NCBI GenBank assembly: GCA_036874045.1
Contig: CM072342.1
Coordinates: forward strand, 2,874,501 to 2,938,500
From: Cymodocea nodosa
Taxonomy: Eukaryota; Streptophyta; Magnoliopsida; Alismatales; Cymodoceaceae
Reading direction: 5' to 3'
DNA: 64,000 bases
The notes under the pieces were generated by a model that saw nothing but the letters and a program-made list of their open reading frames with translations, made no database searches and was not told the DNA's origin. Of this stretch, positions 49,114 through 62,217 are shown in pieces (the stretch's first letter is position 1; the number at the start of each line of letters is the position of its first letter). Made by a program: the position numbers and the translations under genes.

Positions 49114-49447
49114 TATGTCTGCATTATCTAACATATAAATGTTTCTTGTGCAGTACATATTCTTGTGTTGACTCACGTATATTTATTTTGATTTATGTGT
49201 ATGATAAAAGAAAAATCCTAACTCAACATGGTTAAATTGTACATTTAACCAATAGAGAACAATATGCTTTGGAATGTTCTACTTACATGTTGAACACTAC
49301 TTTGTTTTTACTTTTGCAATTCTCTTATATGATTTTGACAAAAATCTGAATGTAATAGATTTGGCAAATGCATATGAATATTTTTAATATTGTATTGTTA
49401 TTCTATATGTTTTATTCTATTCATTGAAATCATGTTTGTGTAGAATA

Positions 49448-49660
49448 TGATTACCCCTAATATGGGAAGGACAGATAGAGGTAGAAATTACATTAATTAG
49501 AATATTGAAGTAGATGCATATTTCTTAGATATTTTAGTAGAAATATTAAACGAAGAAAAAAAAAAAAAACTCATAATGAAAAAATAAAAGGTAGCACTTA
49601 GATGGACATATGAATGGACATTCAAAAGTTAGAATAAGTCAAAAACAACAAAAAGAAATA
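49448..49660 (+). pseudogene. relic of a Myb/SANT-like domain ORF
   Basis: Reads MITPNMGRTDRGRNYIN, stop, NIEVDAYFLDILVEILNEE. This follows the Myb/SANT-like domain found in plants and in PIF/Harbinger-type elements (consensus about WTPEMDAVLLDVLVEQ). An internal stop replaces the usual Trp codon, an A-tract disrupts the frame at 49556-49570, and no transposase is seen. Confidence 0.4.
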
Positions 49661-52600
49661 ACTAAAAAGATGCATAAGGATATGATAATGACAAAGATGA
49701 AAAGACTATTTAAGTCTATTTATGTTGTTCATTTGGATTATTTATTATATTGATATTGTAATAAGTAGAATGTTTTGTATCTTTTAGACTATTCTTTACA
49801 TTCATGTTGTAATACTTTAAATATTTTATATATTTAGACTATTCTTTTTAATTCATTAATATTATTTTTATTTTTAAATATCAAATTACAGATTGATATA
49901 TTAATTGCATAATTTTATATAGTATTTTATAATTTATTTCATTACTTTTTTAATTTTTAAACATTCCAACATGCATTAAATCTTTCATGGGAATTCTAAA
50001 TTTCTGAACTTTCTATTAAGTACATTAAATCTCACGAAAATTCTAACATTCTAGACATTTTATTTCTTTTCTATTTAAACTTTTTATTTCTTTTTTATTT
50101 GAACTTTCTAATGTATACTAATGGATCTTTAGAGATACTCGTTTCACTTATACATATTTTTAGTTGTTTTCTCTTTGAATGTCGGTACGTAAGTTTTGGG
50201 ATATGGCTAATGTGAAATAATAAAAGTTTATATGATAATATAAATAAAACAACAATCAAATCCTTAATTTCATGTACAATCGGTCATAAGTCTTTTTCTG
50301 TTCGTTGACTTCTATACATAGTTAAATATTTTTACCATCTCCAAACAAGTATTTTTTTATCTTTATTTCTTTTGTTATTTCCACATAAATTAATTTATTC
50401 TCTTTCTTTACAAGTACATTTGTTAGCGTTCCAGTGATATGATTTTTGTCTCTTCTCTCATCTTCAGTAGATGTAATTCCCTCGAAACTACTAACGGAAA
50501 TGTTATATGATGAACTGCGTTCAACTATGGGTGGTGGGTAGGGCTGTGGACAACCGCATTAATGGTTTAGCATAGTTTCCATCGTAAAAATCATTGTCGT
50601 CGTTTTTACCTCAAAATTAGTTAATGATAAGTAAGTAAAAAGTTCATCATATATCAGATTAAGTCTCATATCTACATTTATTGAAATGAAATGTATTCCC
50701 ATTCCATTTACAACATACATATAGATAAGGATACGAGATATTTTTTATCTTATCATCCATTGGGGCGATTCAGTTGTCAATTTAAGAGACGAGACGCGGA
50801 AAGATAAGTCTTTATGCATCATAACCTTCACTGACAGATGAAGATAAACTTTTAATTATTCTTCAAACCGGGTTCACGTACGTGAGTTGCCAAAGACAGC
50901 TAAGTGAGGTTACAAGTTGAGCGGGAGCATCGATCACAAGAAGAAGTCTTATATCATGACGATTTTATTTTATCATTATTAATTAAATTACAGATGGATT
51001 TGAAAGGAACCATTGGTATTCCTCGGAAAAAGTACAAGCATTGTTTGTGGCCAGCAATGGCCAGTTTAATCGGACCGAATGCGTTAAAATTCTCTCCTGT
51101 AATGAAAGGATCGGCTGATCAGACATGTCGACGAATCTCTCGTGTGCTACAGCGTCACCTTTTGAAGTATCTATTGTAAGAGTTTAGTTAATCAACAACT
51201 AATAACGTTTCGAAATTTTAAAGTATTGTTATAAGAAGCGGGTCTTCCATGTACTAACAACCGGTCGCAGTGTCGGAGGAGAGCAGCGTGGCTTCCGACG
51301 ACTTGAACAGCTGGCTGTGTAGATCGAGTCGGCCGGCGTGGGTCCTTTCCTCTAATCTGTGAGAGAGCCAAGACAAGAGGCTGCGGTGTCGGAAGAAGCC
51401 ACTAGATCGATTCGATTCTCATCACCTCGGATATACGCAAGTCATATGAACATTAAACTCATGGGTCCCTTCTTAATTTGGATTCTTCCAAAATATGCTG
51501 ATACTCCGATCCTCTTGTGTACGTATGTATTGTTATTATTGTATAAGAAGAAGAATCATCCGGTGGAGGGATGATCAGATGATCGATCGATGTCAAGTAA
51601 TTATTAAGAAGTCCGGCCACTTGGAGTTGTTGGTGTCGTCCGACCAGATCCATAAGACCTCAAAGGGAGGATCCCAAACGAATCATGGAGGGGGACAAGT
51701 GCCTTCGGCAGCATGCATGCGAGCTGTTCCTGTGTCAAACATCAGGGTCTGGGTAGAATAAGATTGAAGGAGACGATCGAGAAGTAGCACAAGTCGTCAA
51801 GCGTCCATCACAAGTACCACTCAGAGATTTTCCTCTTTGATTTCCTGCGGTCGTCTATACGTCTTGATCGAGGAGACAGATGGTTTTCAGGTGTTGTCGC
51901 AAACGACGCCATTAATGGAGCCCAGTGTTTGCTTGCGTACTCCTGGTGCATGCTGTACTTCTTCCCTTGCTTGCCATCTTCTCACTTTCCACTTGTTGGG
52001 TTGCGTCGCGAGCATCTCCTTTCAAGGAACCAAAGGTTTCGTTGGTATTTTCAAATGAGATAATGAAGTGGAAGAGTACATGCGGCATTTTCACCCAACC
52101 CATACAACTTGAGACACATATATACTACAATTCCCTGTCGAATACTTTTTATATGAGATGTCATCATATATATGCTTACAAGGAAGAAATCATCGTCATC
52201 CATGCAGCTTCCAACTTGTGAAGCTAGAATGATATCAATGGTGACCTCCGCACAATCGGAAGGGCGGAACCTGGTGAAGGTACGTCGGCGTAGACCAGCA
52301 AAATCTGTGGAAGATCAAACAAGAGCTTCCCAACACCAACCAATAGAAGTCAGGAGTGGAGAAGGGAAAACGGAGGAGGAGAAGGTAGGGGCATGGCCGA
52401 TGAACACTATCTAAACCGCACGGACGAGACGAAATCTTATCTGTTAAAAAAATATAATTTGCAGTAAAATTAATTTTAAATTAAACTTTAATTTACATAA
52501 TATTAGAATATATTTACGCACGTAACACACTTATAAGACAAGTTCTAAATATGGAAAAGTATTAAAATATCTACATCAAAAATAATATACAAATAAACCC

Positions 52601-53808
52601 TTCATTTATTATCAATTAATTTTGAAATAGAAAATTTAACAACCCTAATTTCCTTTTCAGCTTCCCGGTTTCTTCCGTCTTAAATTTTTTTTGTTTTTTG
52701 TTTTTTTGTGGTTGCTGCTACATGCGAGCATGTGCTTCTTTATAATATGCGTACGTACGCAAAAGGAAGTGCTTTGAGAATTAAGTGCCAATTAATTACG
52801 TACTTTAAATGCATGCAACTTGACTCATCTGTGAAGAACTAGACGAGCAAATATGTGTGTGTGTGTGTGTGTGTGTGCGGCTAAAACGATCCTCGCGGCA
52901 CACCCGTGGGAAAGATGTCGTCACATTTTTATAGAATTAGTTAATCAAGGTCATATCTCTTTATGTATTAAAAATTCATATTAATTTGAATTTACTCATT
53001 GTTATATATTTACTAAAAAATCAATGGTTAAAATTTAATAAGAAAATGCTGAATTCTGAAACTGACCGATACTTATTTAATTAAAGTAAAAAATTTATAA
53101 TATACTTACAGCAATCGAATTAAAAAACGTATGCACTTACTCCCCCTTTTTCATATACGTATAGGAAAAGAGAATCAAGTGAATTGTTGAATTAATTTCT
53201 GTTTTCGAAAATATCAGTTAATTCGAGTGGAGCACCCACTGGTGCTCGTGGGTTGGAGTACACTAACCCTGCAATCCAAGCCGACAGGCGGTCCAGCTCG
53301 ACCGGGTGCGGTTCGCAGGAACGCTACTTCCCACTCCGAGCCGATGGACCCGCCCGGTTCCTTCGAGGATTCTGCACTCTGGCCGCATCCTTACATCCAC
53401 TAACAAGGTCATTAATTTCAGATAAAAATCTTATCCTGTTTTTGGTAACGATAAAAACCATATTGTTACAAAAGAAAAAAGAAAACAGACCTCCCGTGTG
53501 ATGGTGATATCGTACGGTGCCGCAAAAATCGCAAACCTATAATTCAAATGAAGCAAGTCGATTCTATTTGATTAACTGTTTTTTTTTAACGATTTAAGAG
53601 GAAAAAAAGCAGAGAGAGGTTGAGAATATGTCAATGTAAGCTGGTAACATGTCTCAACAACTATTGATTCATTCATAAGTTGTTTTCGGATGGCAACTGA
53701 TGCAGCAGCGGCGGCGGAAGAAGAAGAAGAAGAAGCAAAAACTGTACACAGAACCCCGCGAAAAAGACAAAACAACGACATTGGATGACGATGACGACGG
53801 GTTGCGGA

Positions 53809-55361
53809 TTACAACTCTCTCGGGTCCACAAAAATGGACGGGCCGGGCGCCGACTTCGTCCAGTCACCGACGGCGCCGTCGCTGTAGTCGTCACCAAGTC
53901 GCTTCATGCACCACAGGTCCTCCGAGCACGACAGCCTCTTCCAGTGCGGTATCCCGGAGCGCAGCGGCTCGCAGCTCGACACCTCCGTCGCCACCACCTC
54001 GCATCCGCCGTCCTTGGCCATGTTGTGGGCGTGGCGGCACAAAACCCTCACCAGCGCCGCCGCCTGCGGTCCCTCCCCTCCAAGGCCGTACATGAAGTAG
54101 AACCCGAAGGGACGGAAGAGGTTGGGGACGGACGGTATCCTCAGCCACGGGAAGGTCCGGTCGAAAACCCTCGTGGCCTTCGCCAGACTCTGCTTGAATC
54201 GTGACGCGCCTCGTACCTCCAACCTGAAGACCTCCGCGCCGTTCCAAACGCTCGCCACCGCCCAGGAATCGGGCGGGTCGACCAAGAACGCGTCTACTGT
54301 GCCGGGCCATCTGTAAGGTACCTTGTTGGACTTCACGGCCAGGAACGTGCCGAGGGACAGACGGTTGTTGAGCACGGCGTCGATGTCGCGGGGGAAGAAC
54401 TCGGTCGTGGAGAAACGGAGGCGGTAGAGAGATTCGGCGTCGGAAGGGGAGAGACGTAGGATCGACGTCGACGACGACGATGACTGACGGAGGCGGTGGG
54501 CGAAGACGGGTTGCACGAGGATGGTGGGCGTACGGAACTTGGCGTATCCGCACTTGCCGGTGAAGAGATTGATGGACGCCTCGTTGCCCTTCTCCGTCGC
54601 CATGTACGAGTACTCCGCCCCCATCTCTCCAAACCATTGCTCCATTCTCGCCACCAGCTTGGTTGCGATTCCTTGGCGCCTGCGTAACACCAGCCACGCC
54701 GTCAGGCAAGGTTTTTTTCATTTTTGTACCATTTTTTTTTATAAATTAATAGTTCGATGCCTTTTCTTTTTTTTCGAAGTAGTTCGATAGTTTGATTTGG
54801 GAGGAAAATAAATGTTGTTGGTCAAGGGCGGTGGAGTTACCGATGGAAGGGGGAGACGCGGAGACCGAGTATGTAAGCAAGTTTGGTGTAGAGAGGTGAT
54901 GGCGGTTTGCCATTACGGGAGGTTTTCGCACCGCAAGTAACGGTTTTGACGCAGCCACGGATGAGGCCCACGATCTGCTTCTCCGTTCCACAGGTTTCGG
55001 CTACCTATTGTGTGGAGATTGCAAGGCTTGAGAAAATTACGAAACAGACTAAACCAAAAATCTGGAAGAAATTTAGATAAAAAGAAAAATACAAAGAGAG
55101 GGTGAAATGCAAAATGGCAGGTAAAAAAAACCGTAGAAGAAGAGAAGAGTACTAGGGAGTTGGAGCAGAGCATAGTACCAGCATGAGAAAAGCAGGGGAA
55201 CGACGGATACGGGACACCGGGTCGCCGAGTGTGTCGGTGAAGAGAGCGGTCTTACCTGTTCCGACGTCGCATGTCGTTTCCACCGCCTCGACGCCGGAGC
55301 AGTCCTTGGCGGGGTCGAACTCCCTCACCACTATCTCCACCGAAGGTGGTTGTTTCTTCAT
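53809..55361 (-). CDS. HLS1: HOOKLESS1-like N-acetyltransferase
   Basis: GNAT-fold acetyltransferase; Arabidopsis HLS1 is needed for apical-hook differential growth, linking ethylene and auxin responses. Three exons, 55179-55361, 54841-55004 and 53809-54679, give 405 aa (HLS1 is about 403). The start is the ATG at 55361 (MKKQPPSVEIVVREFD), because the aligned family starts at VREYDP; the frame upstream lacks another ATG before a stop. Acetyl-CoA loop: HRRQGIATKLV (about 115-125). Also conserved are GAEYSYMATEKGNEASINLF, CGYAKFRTP, RFSTTEFFPRDID, LNNRLSLGTF, FMYGLGGEGP, GIPHWKRLSC, and the end GDWTKSAPGPSIFVDPREL. Coding sequence is very GC-rich. Two short introns (161 and 174 bp), both GT..AG. 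The probable leader has a (CTC)n tract, 100-140 bp before the ATG. Confidence 0.93.
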
Positions 55362-55461
55362 CTCTCTCACAACCACTGCTGCGAGACCACCACCATACAA
55401 TTCTCGTGGGCCGGGAGATGAAGAGGAGTTGATCACTAGAGTCTGCAGGCAAGAGTGGGAA

Positions 55462-55499
55462 GAGGAGGAGGAGGAGGAGGAGGAGGAGGAGGAGGAGGG
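55462..55499. repeat. (GAG)n trinucleotide repeat
   Basis: About 12 GAG/AGG units; on the minus strand a CTC tract in the likely 5' UTR of the HLS1-like gene. Confidence 0.9.
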
Positions 55500-56541
55500 A
55501 GTGAAGGAGTGAGCACACCATGATTGGGACTAAGTGGTAGTGGTATAAATACCAATTTGGAGGAGGGTGGGTGGGCCCCTTTCACTTCCCCGGGGCGGGG
55601 AGGTGAAAGAGGGAGAGGAGCTCAGTATTTCCCTGATATCGTTACTTTTCCTCCCTTGATTATAGATGAGCATTAAAAGATTAATGGTGACCAACAACAA
55701 TAATAAAGAATTATTAGTGTACGCACCATATATAAAAGTCCTTCATTGTGGGTTGACGCATGGCGGCTGTGTCTGCGCACTCACCCATGCCTTCCCTGTC
55801 CTTTCCGGCCGGTAGTTTGGGATATGTGCGGACGTCACTTTTCACGGCCGGCCGTCGCCGTCCTCGTTGCCCGGCGTTTGGGTCCCTACTTCAATCCCGG
55901 GTGTGGGATTACGATCCTGGATTCATTATCCACTGCCTTTTATCTTCACCCCAGTGTTTTTACGCGCTCGTGTCATTTAATTTATGTGGGTCGCCGGGCA
56001 GGTAAAGTAGATCAACCTGATCACTTCTCACCACCAACAGAAGAAAAATAATTAAATGAAACCCGGCATTTGCATTACATCTTGTAGGATCTTAGGCCAC
56101 CCAGTGATTGATTATTTATTTACTTGTTGTTAAGATGGGTGGATAGACGTGGCAGGACGGCCGCGCCGCGCCGGTACGGTGGTCTCAATAAATGGCTGGC
56201 CGGTTTCCAGGCCGCAATTTGGGGACACGTGGATGAGCCACCTCCACCACCAGCCCGCCGTTCTTCTCGTACTCCTCGACGCACGTGGATTCAGGGGGAC
56301 GGGCGGCGATCCACCCTCTGGTCCTTATCCAACGGACGCTACCGGTTGGTGGTCGAGCCGTTTCGATTGTCGCGCTATTTGTGGCGCCGAAGGGTTGGGA
56401 GTCCGTTGGGCTTGCGAACGTGCGAATGGACGGACCCGATCGTCTAATATTTGTATCATGTGGCGGAGATACGCCGGCATTTCCGTTATTTCCCTGCCAC
56501 CCCCCGGCTGGATCTTATCCTCTCCCTCGTCGACCAATATG

Positions 56542-56574
56542 CTTCTTCTTCTTCTTCTTCTTCTTCTTCTTCTT
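56542..56574. repeat. (CTT)11 microsatellite
   Basis: Perfect CTT/TTC units. Confidence 0.9.
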
Positions 56575-57203
56575 TCTCCTCTCTTCCGGTGATGGCGATG
56601 CGAATTCTATTTTTTGCTCCGTACCTGCCACCGATGATGATGATGCGAGATGTTGGTCGCCGGTTTAGATCGAGTTATTGGTCCGACAGCGAAAGATCGA
56701 CACTGATTGATCATATCTGTAATTGGAGAAGTTGTGTTGTGATTGACTTTTCTGATGGTTCTCTTCTTAGTTAGCCAGTCTCCGTCAACATCAGAATATA
56801 CGCGATTTAATTAGATTAAGGGTACAACGTTTTCATCTTATTTTGTCAAAATAACCACCACCACAACAACAAAGGATAGATCCAAGTTCTACGTCCAACA
56901 ATACTCAGTAGCACAGATGTTGGATTCGTCAAGATGTACCTCTTCCTCTTCCTTCTTCGATTTTCTTCTTCTCCTACTCCCATTCAGATCATCAAGAGAG
57001 GAACGGAATTCTCGACGGATCAAGTGTGCAGGTCACAAGAATGCAACGTCCCAAGGGAAGAAAAAGATGCGACCCACGAGCTCTCTTCCATTTGCATGCA
57101 TGGAGTTTAATGGCCTTTTTAACATGGCTGGACTCCATCTGCCGTCTCATGCATCCTCTTGCCCTTACCCACAAATCCATCCTCAGTTTCTCTACCTACA
57201 TAT

Positions 57204-57235
57204 GGAAGGAAGGAAGGAAGGAAGGAAGGAAGGAA
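57204..57235. repeat. (GGAA)8 microsatellite
   Basis: Eight GGAA units following CTACATAT. Confidence 0.9.
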
Positions 57236-58186
57236 GAGATGAAACTTTTTGGAAGGAAGGTGCTCTTATTTTTCTTCTTGTACATGCATGAAAACAGAGA
57301 GTAAAAATTATCATCGGACGGCTACAATTACATTATGAAATTTTCATTTCGAACTGATAAGTATATATCAACCCATGGTCGAAAAGTTTGGAAATTCTTC
57401 AATTTTTGTTAAATTTATTTTGCAATAAAAAATTTGCTTAAAATTTTAATGCATATATGGTAGATTATATTTATAGACTTTAGATTAATCAAATTTAGAA
57501 TTTTAAAAATTAAAAATAGCAAAAAAGAGGCATTACTAGAAAAGTTGTCGACCAAAGGTACCTTCAAGGATACTTTACCATTGATTGTATTAGGTAACGA
57601 ACTTTAAATATGTACAAGACAAGGAAAGACATTTACCTAAACCAATGATCAATTATCAAGTTAAAGTAGATGAAGAAGAGGAACGCGTGCGACATCATAA
57701 TGGTGGATGATGAAATCATGATCGTGACCTCATTTTCACCTGTCATATGCAAATAGATTTGAATGGCAACGTGTGTGTGTGTATATATATATTATCCATT
57801 TGTGTGTTATATGATTAAACAAATAATGCATTCTATCCTCTCCCATGTAAGTCGAGTCCGGTGCCGATTTGCGAAAAGGACGACCCATTCGGTGTAAAGG
57901 AAAGGAAAGAAAACCCATCGGGCATGCATGACTTACTTAGAGAGCGATAAAAACAAAAATGCAAACGTTGACATCTAATAATCAATAAACGATTGGAATT
58001 AAGTCTTAATGCTTTCTTCAGCTCTAGCCCCCTGTCCTTCCTCCTCCTCCTCCTACTAAACCTGAACTCTCGATTTATTATAAATATTTTTTATATTTTC
58101 CTAATTTAAGAATAGAATCTTTTTACGTTACGGTGAAATGCTGGGCGCCGTTTGTTAAGAAAAAAAAGGTGGGAGGAGGAAGAGTC

Positions 58187-58411
58187 TTATTCAAATAACA
58201 CGAAGGGACAGTTGTTGGGGCTTCCCATGCCTTTCAAGAACCAAGAACGAGAGACGATGATGTGTCGATCCAAGAACCGGCCGCGACGGACAGGTCGGCG
58301 CAGTTGAGGTGGGCACAATGGAGCCACCCGGCCGGCCGGCGTAAGCATCAAGGCGGAGGCAGAACCCCGGGAGCTTAAAACAAGGACTAGGGCGCCAATG
58401 ATAAGTGGCAT
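58187..58411 (-). CDS. possible small secreted protein (74 aa)
   Basis: ATG at 58411, stop at 58187-58189. The N-terminus MPLIIGALVLVLSSRGSASA resembles a signal peptide with an Ala-x-Ala-like site. The rest is basic and proline-containing (QLRRPVRRGRF), with two cysteines and ends NNCPFVLFE. The DNA is a GC-rich island in AT-rich flanks, as for real genes here. I do not recognise a family. A second frame over the same bases is also open, so coding is unproven. Confidence 0.25.
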   Translation of the reverse strand: MPLIIGALVLVLSSRGSASALMLTPAGRVAPLCPPQLRRPVRRGRFLDRHIIVSRSWFLKGMGSPNNCPFVLFE

Positions 58412-58553
58412 GCATGCATACTTTTCTGTCAGCTGGGAGATAATTTAATTCTTCGAAGAGTGGATTCTACTCAATCTAGTGAAGAATCCATCGTCAGCAA
58501 CAAAACGACGCAGCTAATGGAGAAGTAAGAAGGGCAAAGGAGGGAAGGATGGA

Positions 58554-58555
<2 letters not shown>

Positions 58556-58586
<31 letters not shown>
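58556..58586. repeat. (AG)n microsatellite
   Basis: About 15 perfect AG units. Confidence 0.9.
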
Positions 58587-58590
<4 letters not shown>

Positions 58591-59995
58591 AGATCGAGCA
58601 AGATATGCTTGCTGCTGGATGATGATCTATGGGCACAAAGCACAACCTCATGGAGAAGGGAGCCCATGTCCGGCCCCGACCACATGCTGCATGTGATGGT
58701 TCAAGGTAGAAGACGGTGGCCGATGGAATGAAGATTAAGTGGTATATGATATAGATAGGAAAGAATCGTGTTTATGTGCTGTCGCTTTACTTTGTGACAC
58801 GCAGAAGACACATGTCTAACCCTTGGAGATCGAGGATGGTGTCCATGTTTTCTTCATTATCGATATTATATATTATTATTTGACAATTGAAGTATACATG
58901 CTAATTAATCAAACGATGTGCGTGACCCATCAATTCAGTTTAGCAGTATTGTTAATTGTTTGGTGTGGAGGTGGATATATCAGTTGAATGGATAATCTAC
59001 ACATATGATATATAACTTATTTTGTCCGCTTCTCTTCGATCTTTTCCCCTCTATTCCGTTCTGTCTTGCTTTGGTCATGCATGTGTTCCGTCGGACGTCG
59101 GCCCTCCTCCTCCTTCCTTTTCCATCCGACTGCAAGCGTTCGCACACAAGAACAGAGGCATACATGCATGTTGGAATTACGTCGGAGTCTACCGTGTCGT
59201 TGATGAGGTAAACCAATTAAATTGACTAATCAATCAATCGTTTGTATGTATCCTTCCGAGGATATATAAATATTGCCAATCGAGCGAACCACGTATGTCA
59301 AAGTAGGGGATGAAATGGACAAGGGGATTTGTTATGCATTAAGCACGGAAAGCTAGGAAACACTATGGTACTAATCAACACTTAAGTGGAGTTGTTTTGG
59401 ATAAAAAAGAAGTGATTTTGAATGAATTAAAGTAGTCTGGATTAAGAACCTCTCTTTCCAAGGAAAATACTATCAGCCTTGTCATGGTCCTAGCTTCATG
59501 TCTCCCAAGGCCCTCTCCCTTCCTATCTTTCATGTTTTTGTAAGCAAACCCAGCTGTTTTCTTTTCTTCTTATTCTTCTTCTTTGACCGCACAGCAACAC
59601 CCATTGGTGCCCAGTCCTTTGATTTCGGATTATGCTGCGAAAAATCAGAGATATGCTTCCATTTTTTTATATGAAAGTCCAGATTTATTTATTTCTTTTG
59701 ATAGATGGCACGTTCCTGCTTGGGCAACATCGAGTTGGCTTTGGGGCGTGCGTAATTTCCATACCCGACGAATTCATTCATATTTACTACTTTCAGGTAA
59801 CTTGAATTTTAAATCACTCTCTCACTATCGTTATTTAACCATTTATTCTTTTCAAAAAAAAAATGTACGGATCAACCGCCATAGGAGATGATTCTTTCCC
59901 CGGTAATAATAGATAGAGTGAGAGGCTTTTTCTCAAAGATATTCAAGAAAATTTTCATGTAAGTAGTCCCTAAAAGGACTCGATTCGTCATGTTC

Positions 59996-60130
59996 CAGGC
60001 CCAGGGTTTACTTTGCTTACTCAGCCCACTTACTTGGAATGTTTAGGCCCAGGATGTAATTTACTTACTCGGCCCACTTTACTTCCTCCTCACGTTCCAG
60101 ATCCAGGGTTTACTTTACCTACTCGGCCCA
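59996..60130. repeat. imperfect three-unit repeat, unit about 45-60 bp
   Basis: The phrase (C)CAGG(G/A)T(T/G)TA(C/A)TTT(G/A)C(T/C)TACTC(A/G)GCCCA occurs three times (about 60000, 60050 and 60105), each led by a TTCCAG or TAGGCCC-like segment. Confidence 0.7.
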
Positions 60131-60249
60131 AAGCCTAAGGCTTATAGTCCACGGTCACTTGTCCATTTTCGATTTCCTAACAAGGTGAATTAAGTTTATG
60201 GAATATGATGAAACATATTTACATGATGATGACCAGACCATGCCTTTGA

Positions 60250-60900
60250 TATTATAGAACAACGGCAACAATCTTAGTCATAATTTTATCTATATCTTAT
60301 TGTCAAATTTTTAGTTATAAATTCTTAACCAAGTAGTTTAAGTCTACTTCTATCTCTTTTAATTTCTTATGCACCAATTAATTCTCTTTTCCTGATTAGT
60401 GCATTACTTAGCTCCTAGGGATATGACCAAATCATTTAAGTGAATTTTCTCTTATCTTTAATTAGTGCAGCTCCTACTCTATACCTAATAAAATCAATTT
60501 TAAATTTATTTCTTATAGTATTATCACTCATTCATCTAAACGTACACATATAAATAATACTAAATTTTTCATATGATCATGTTTTATAATTCAACGTTTT
60601 AAGTTATAATTTATAGCTAAATAAATAACATTTTTATAGAATTTTCATTTTAATTTTAGGAATATCTTCCCTTTACATAACATTCTAGAAGTATTTCTTC
60701 ATTTCATCCATCCTACTTTAATTCTATGAATAACATCCTTCATCATTTCAACATTACTACTAACTACAGATCATAAGTGTTTAAAATTTTTATTTTTATG
60801 AATTTTATGGTCATCTAAATATTTAAAATCCTTTGATATTGTATAGGTTATTTATTTTATACACAATTTTCTCTTATTTTTTATAAAATTTTATCCAACC
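60250..60900 (-). mobile_element. degenerate LINE reverse-transcriptase 3' fragment
   Basis: On the minus strand, from high to low coordinates: a KYLD-like segment, then DVIHRIKVGWMK and RNTSRMLCKGKIFLKLK (the conserved HRIxxGWxKWR segment of plant LINE ORF2), then REN..FGHIP and an end GATTGTTGCCGTTGTTC. Many stops and frameshifts. Its DNA resembles the LINE fragment at 15596-16515, so both belong to one family. Confidence 0.65.
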
Positions 60901-62217
60901 CAATCACTTTGTGTAGGGGAAAGAAGATCATTTAATGGGTGGGATGATGGATTGATCTCTAATCCAATTAGTTAAATACCCTTATATATGTGTTGATCAG
61001 TTTAGTTTTCCAATAAGTAATTTAATTAATATAATTATATTTTCTCTTTTTTAAAAGTGGGAGAAAATACTAACAAATATACGTAAAAGGTAGACTAGTA
61101 TAAAAATTTTACATTGGACATATTTTATGATAAATTTAGGAGGACGATATTATCCTAACATTCTTTTGTGGTTATGAAAAATATACACATGAAAATGAAG
61201 TTTGAAGGTGAGTGATGTAGTTGTGACCTCTGCCAGGCCCAATATATTGAAGCCTTGATTTTTGTCTTATGATAATTATTTTTGCAATTTAAATGGAAAA
61301 TTTTATCATAAACTTCTAATAACAATGTCTATAAGGTTTCCTTAATTTCCCTCCTTGTGTATTTATCTGTAAAAAAGTCTAAACGTTCCTGCTGCACCAC
61401 TGCCTATGAAACTTTTGGGTCTTCAGATTAACTATATACTTGTCTACAGTATATGTATAGAATTTTGATTTAAGCGTTAATACAAACCCTAGTGGAGTTT
61501 GATGATTTAATTAATATTCATTAATTAGCCTTCAAATCACATGTTACAAATAACTTACTTATTTTTTCCCATCATTCAAGGACTTCTTTTCGAAGTTGGA
61601 TTTACAATATTGTTTATATTTTCGTCGGCATCACTCGTACGTACGAAACACTTCAATTTATTTACCGTAGCAAACTACTGAATAATTGTTAAGTTCGAAT
61701 TTTAAAACAAAATAGCGTTTAAATGTTTGATGATGTCATGCATGATAAAACAGAGTGAGCACATCATACCGACATGCTGATACCTTCGGTCTGTGTGTGA
61801 GGCGTGCCAATGACGGCCGTCCAAGTGGACTATTTCCAAGATGACTGTCCACGTCGCGTGAGTTGGTTCCCGTTGCCCTTCCCCCGAAGGCTCTTCGGTT
61901 GCCTCAGCCCGAAGGTTACGTCCTCGCCTCCATCACTTCCATTATCATCATTATTATATTATACGGCAAGGGCACAATATTATTTGGACTACACTGAAGA
62001 ATACATGACACGGAAGAAAGATAGTCGTTGGTTTAGGAGCAACTGCGTGTGTGCTCCCAATATATTTTTATTTAATTTTGTTTCATTTCAATCAACGAAC
62101 ACAATCAATTCAATCTGAAATCGAAAGGAAGAAGGAAAGAATGAATGAATGAATTGGTTCTTCTTGGCAGTATTATCGGAAGAGAATACTGTACAAGGCA
62201 GAGGAAAGGATTGAGAT

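Larger units (their letters stand above)
46065..53808. other. intergenic between SRP54 and HLS1-like gene
   Basis: The SRP54 leader and promoter occupy the left end (GC-rich to about 46290). The rest is AT-rich. The only coding-like trace is a Myb/SANT-like relic at about 49448-49660. A (GT)n tract lies at about 52854-52877. The 51240-52420 part is somewhat more GC-balanced, with short frames, none recognised. The right end, with GAA repeats at 53716-53735, is the 3' flank of the HLS1-like gene. Confidence 0.45.
55362..62217. other. intergenic between HLS1-like and ZAT10-like genes
   Basis: Contains the HLS1-like promoter (minus) to about 56 kb, a GC-rich stretch 55740-56520 with no recognisable protein, microsatellites, a possible short secreted ORF (58187-58411), an imperfect repeat at 59996-60130 and a LINE relic at 60250-60900. 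Otherwise AT-rich and empty to my reading. Confidence 0.45.

Noticed and set aside
55362..55436. 25-codon extension of the HLS1-like frame
   Set aside because: It begins with GTG at 55436; the ATG at 55361 gives the family length of about 405 aa.
59583..59891. 102-aa plus-strand open frame (RYASIFLYESPDLFISFDRW...)
   Set aside because: No family, organellar gene or domain recognised in any frame. Ending in an A-tract and lacking a context of splice sites, it looks like chance.
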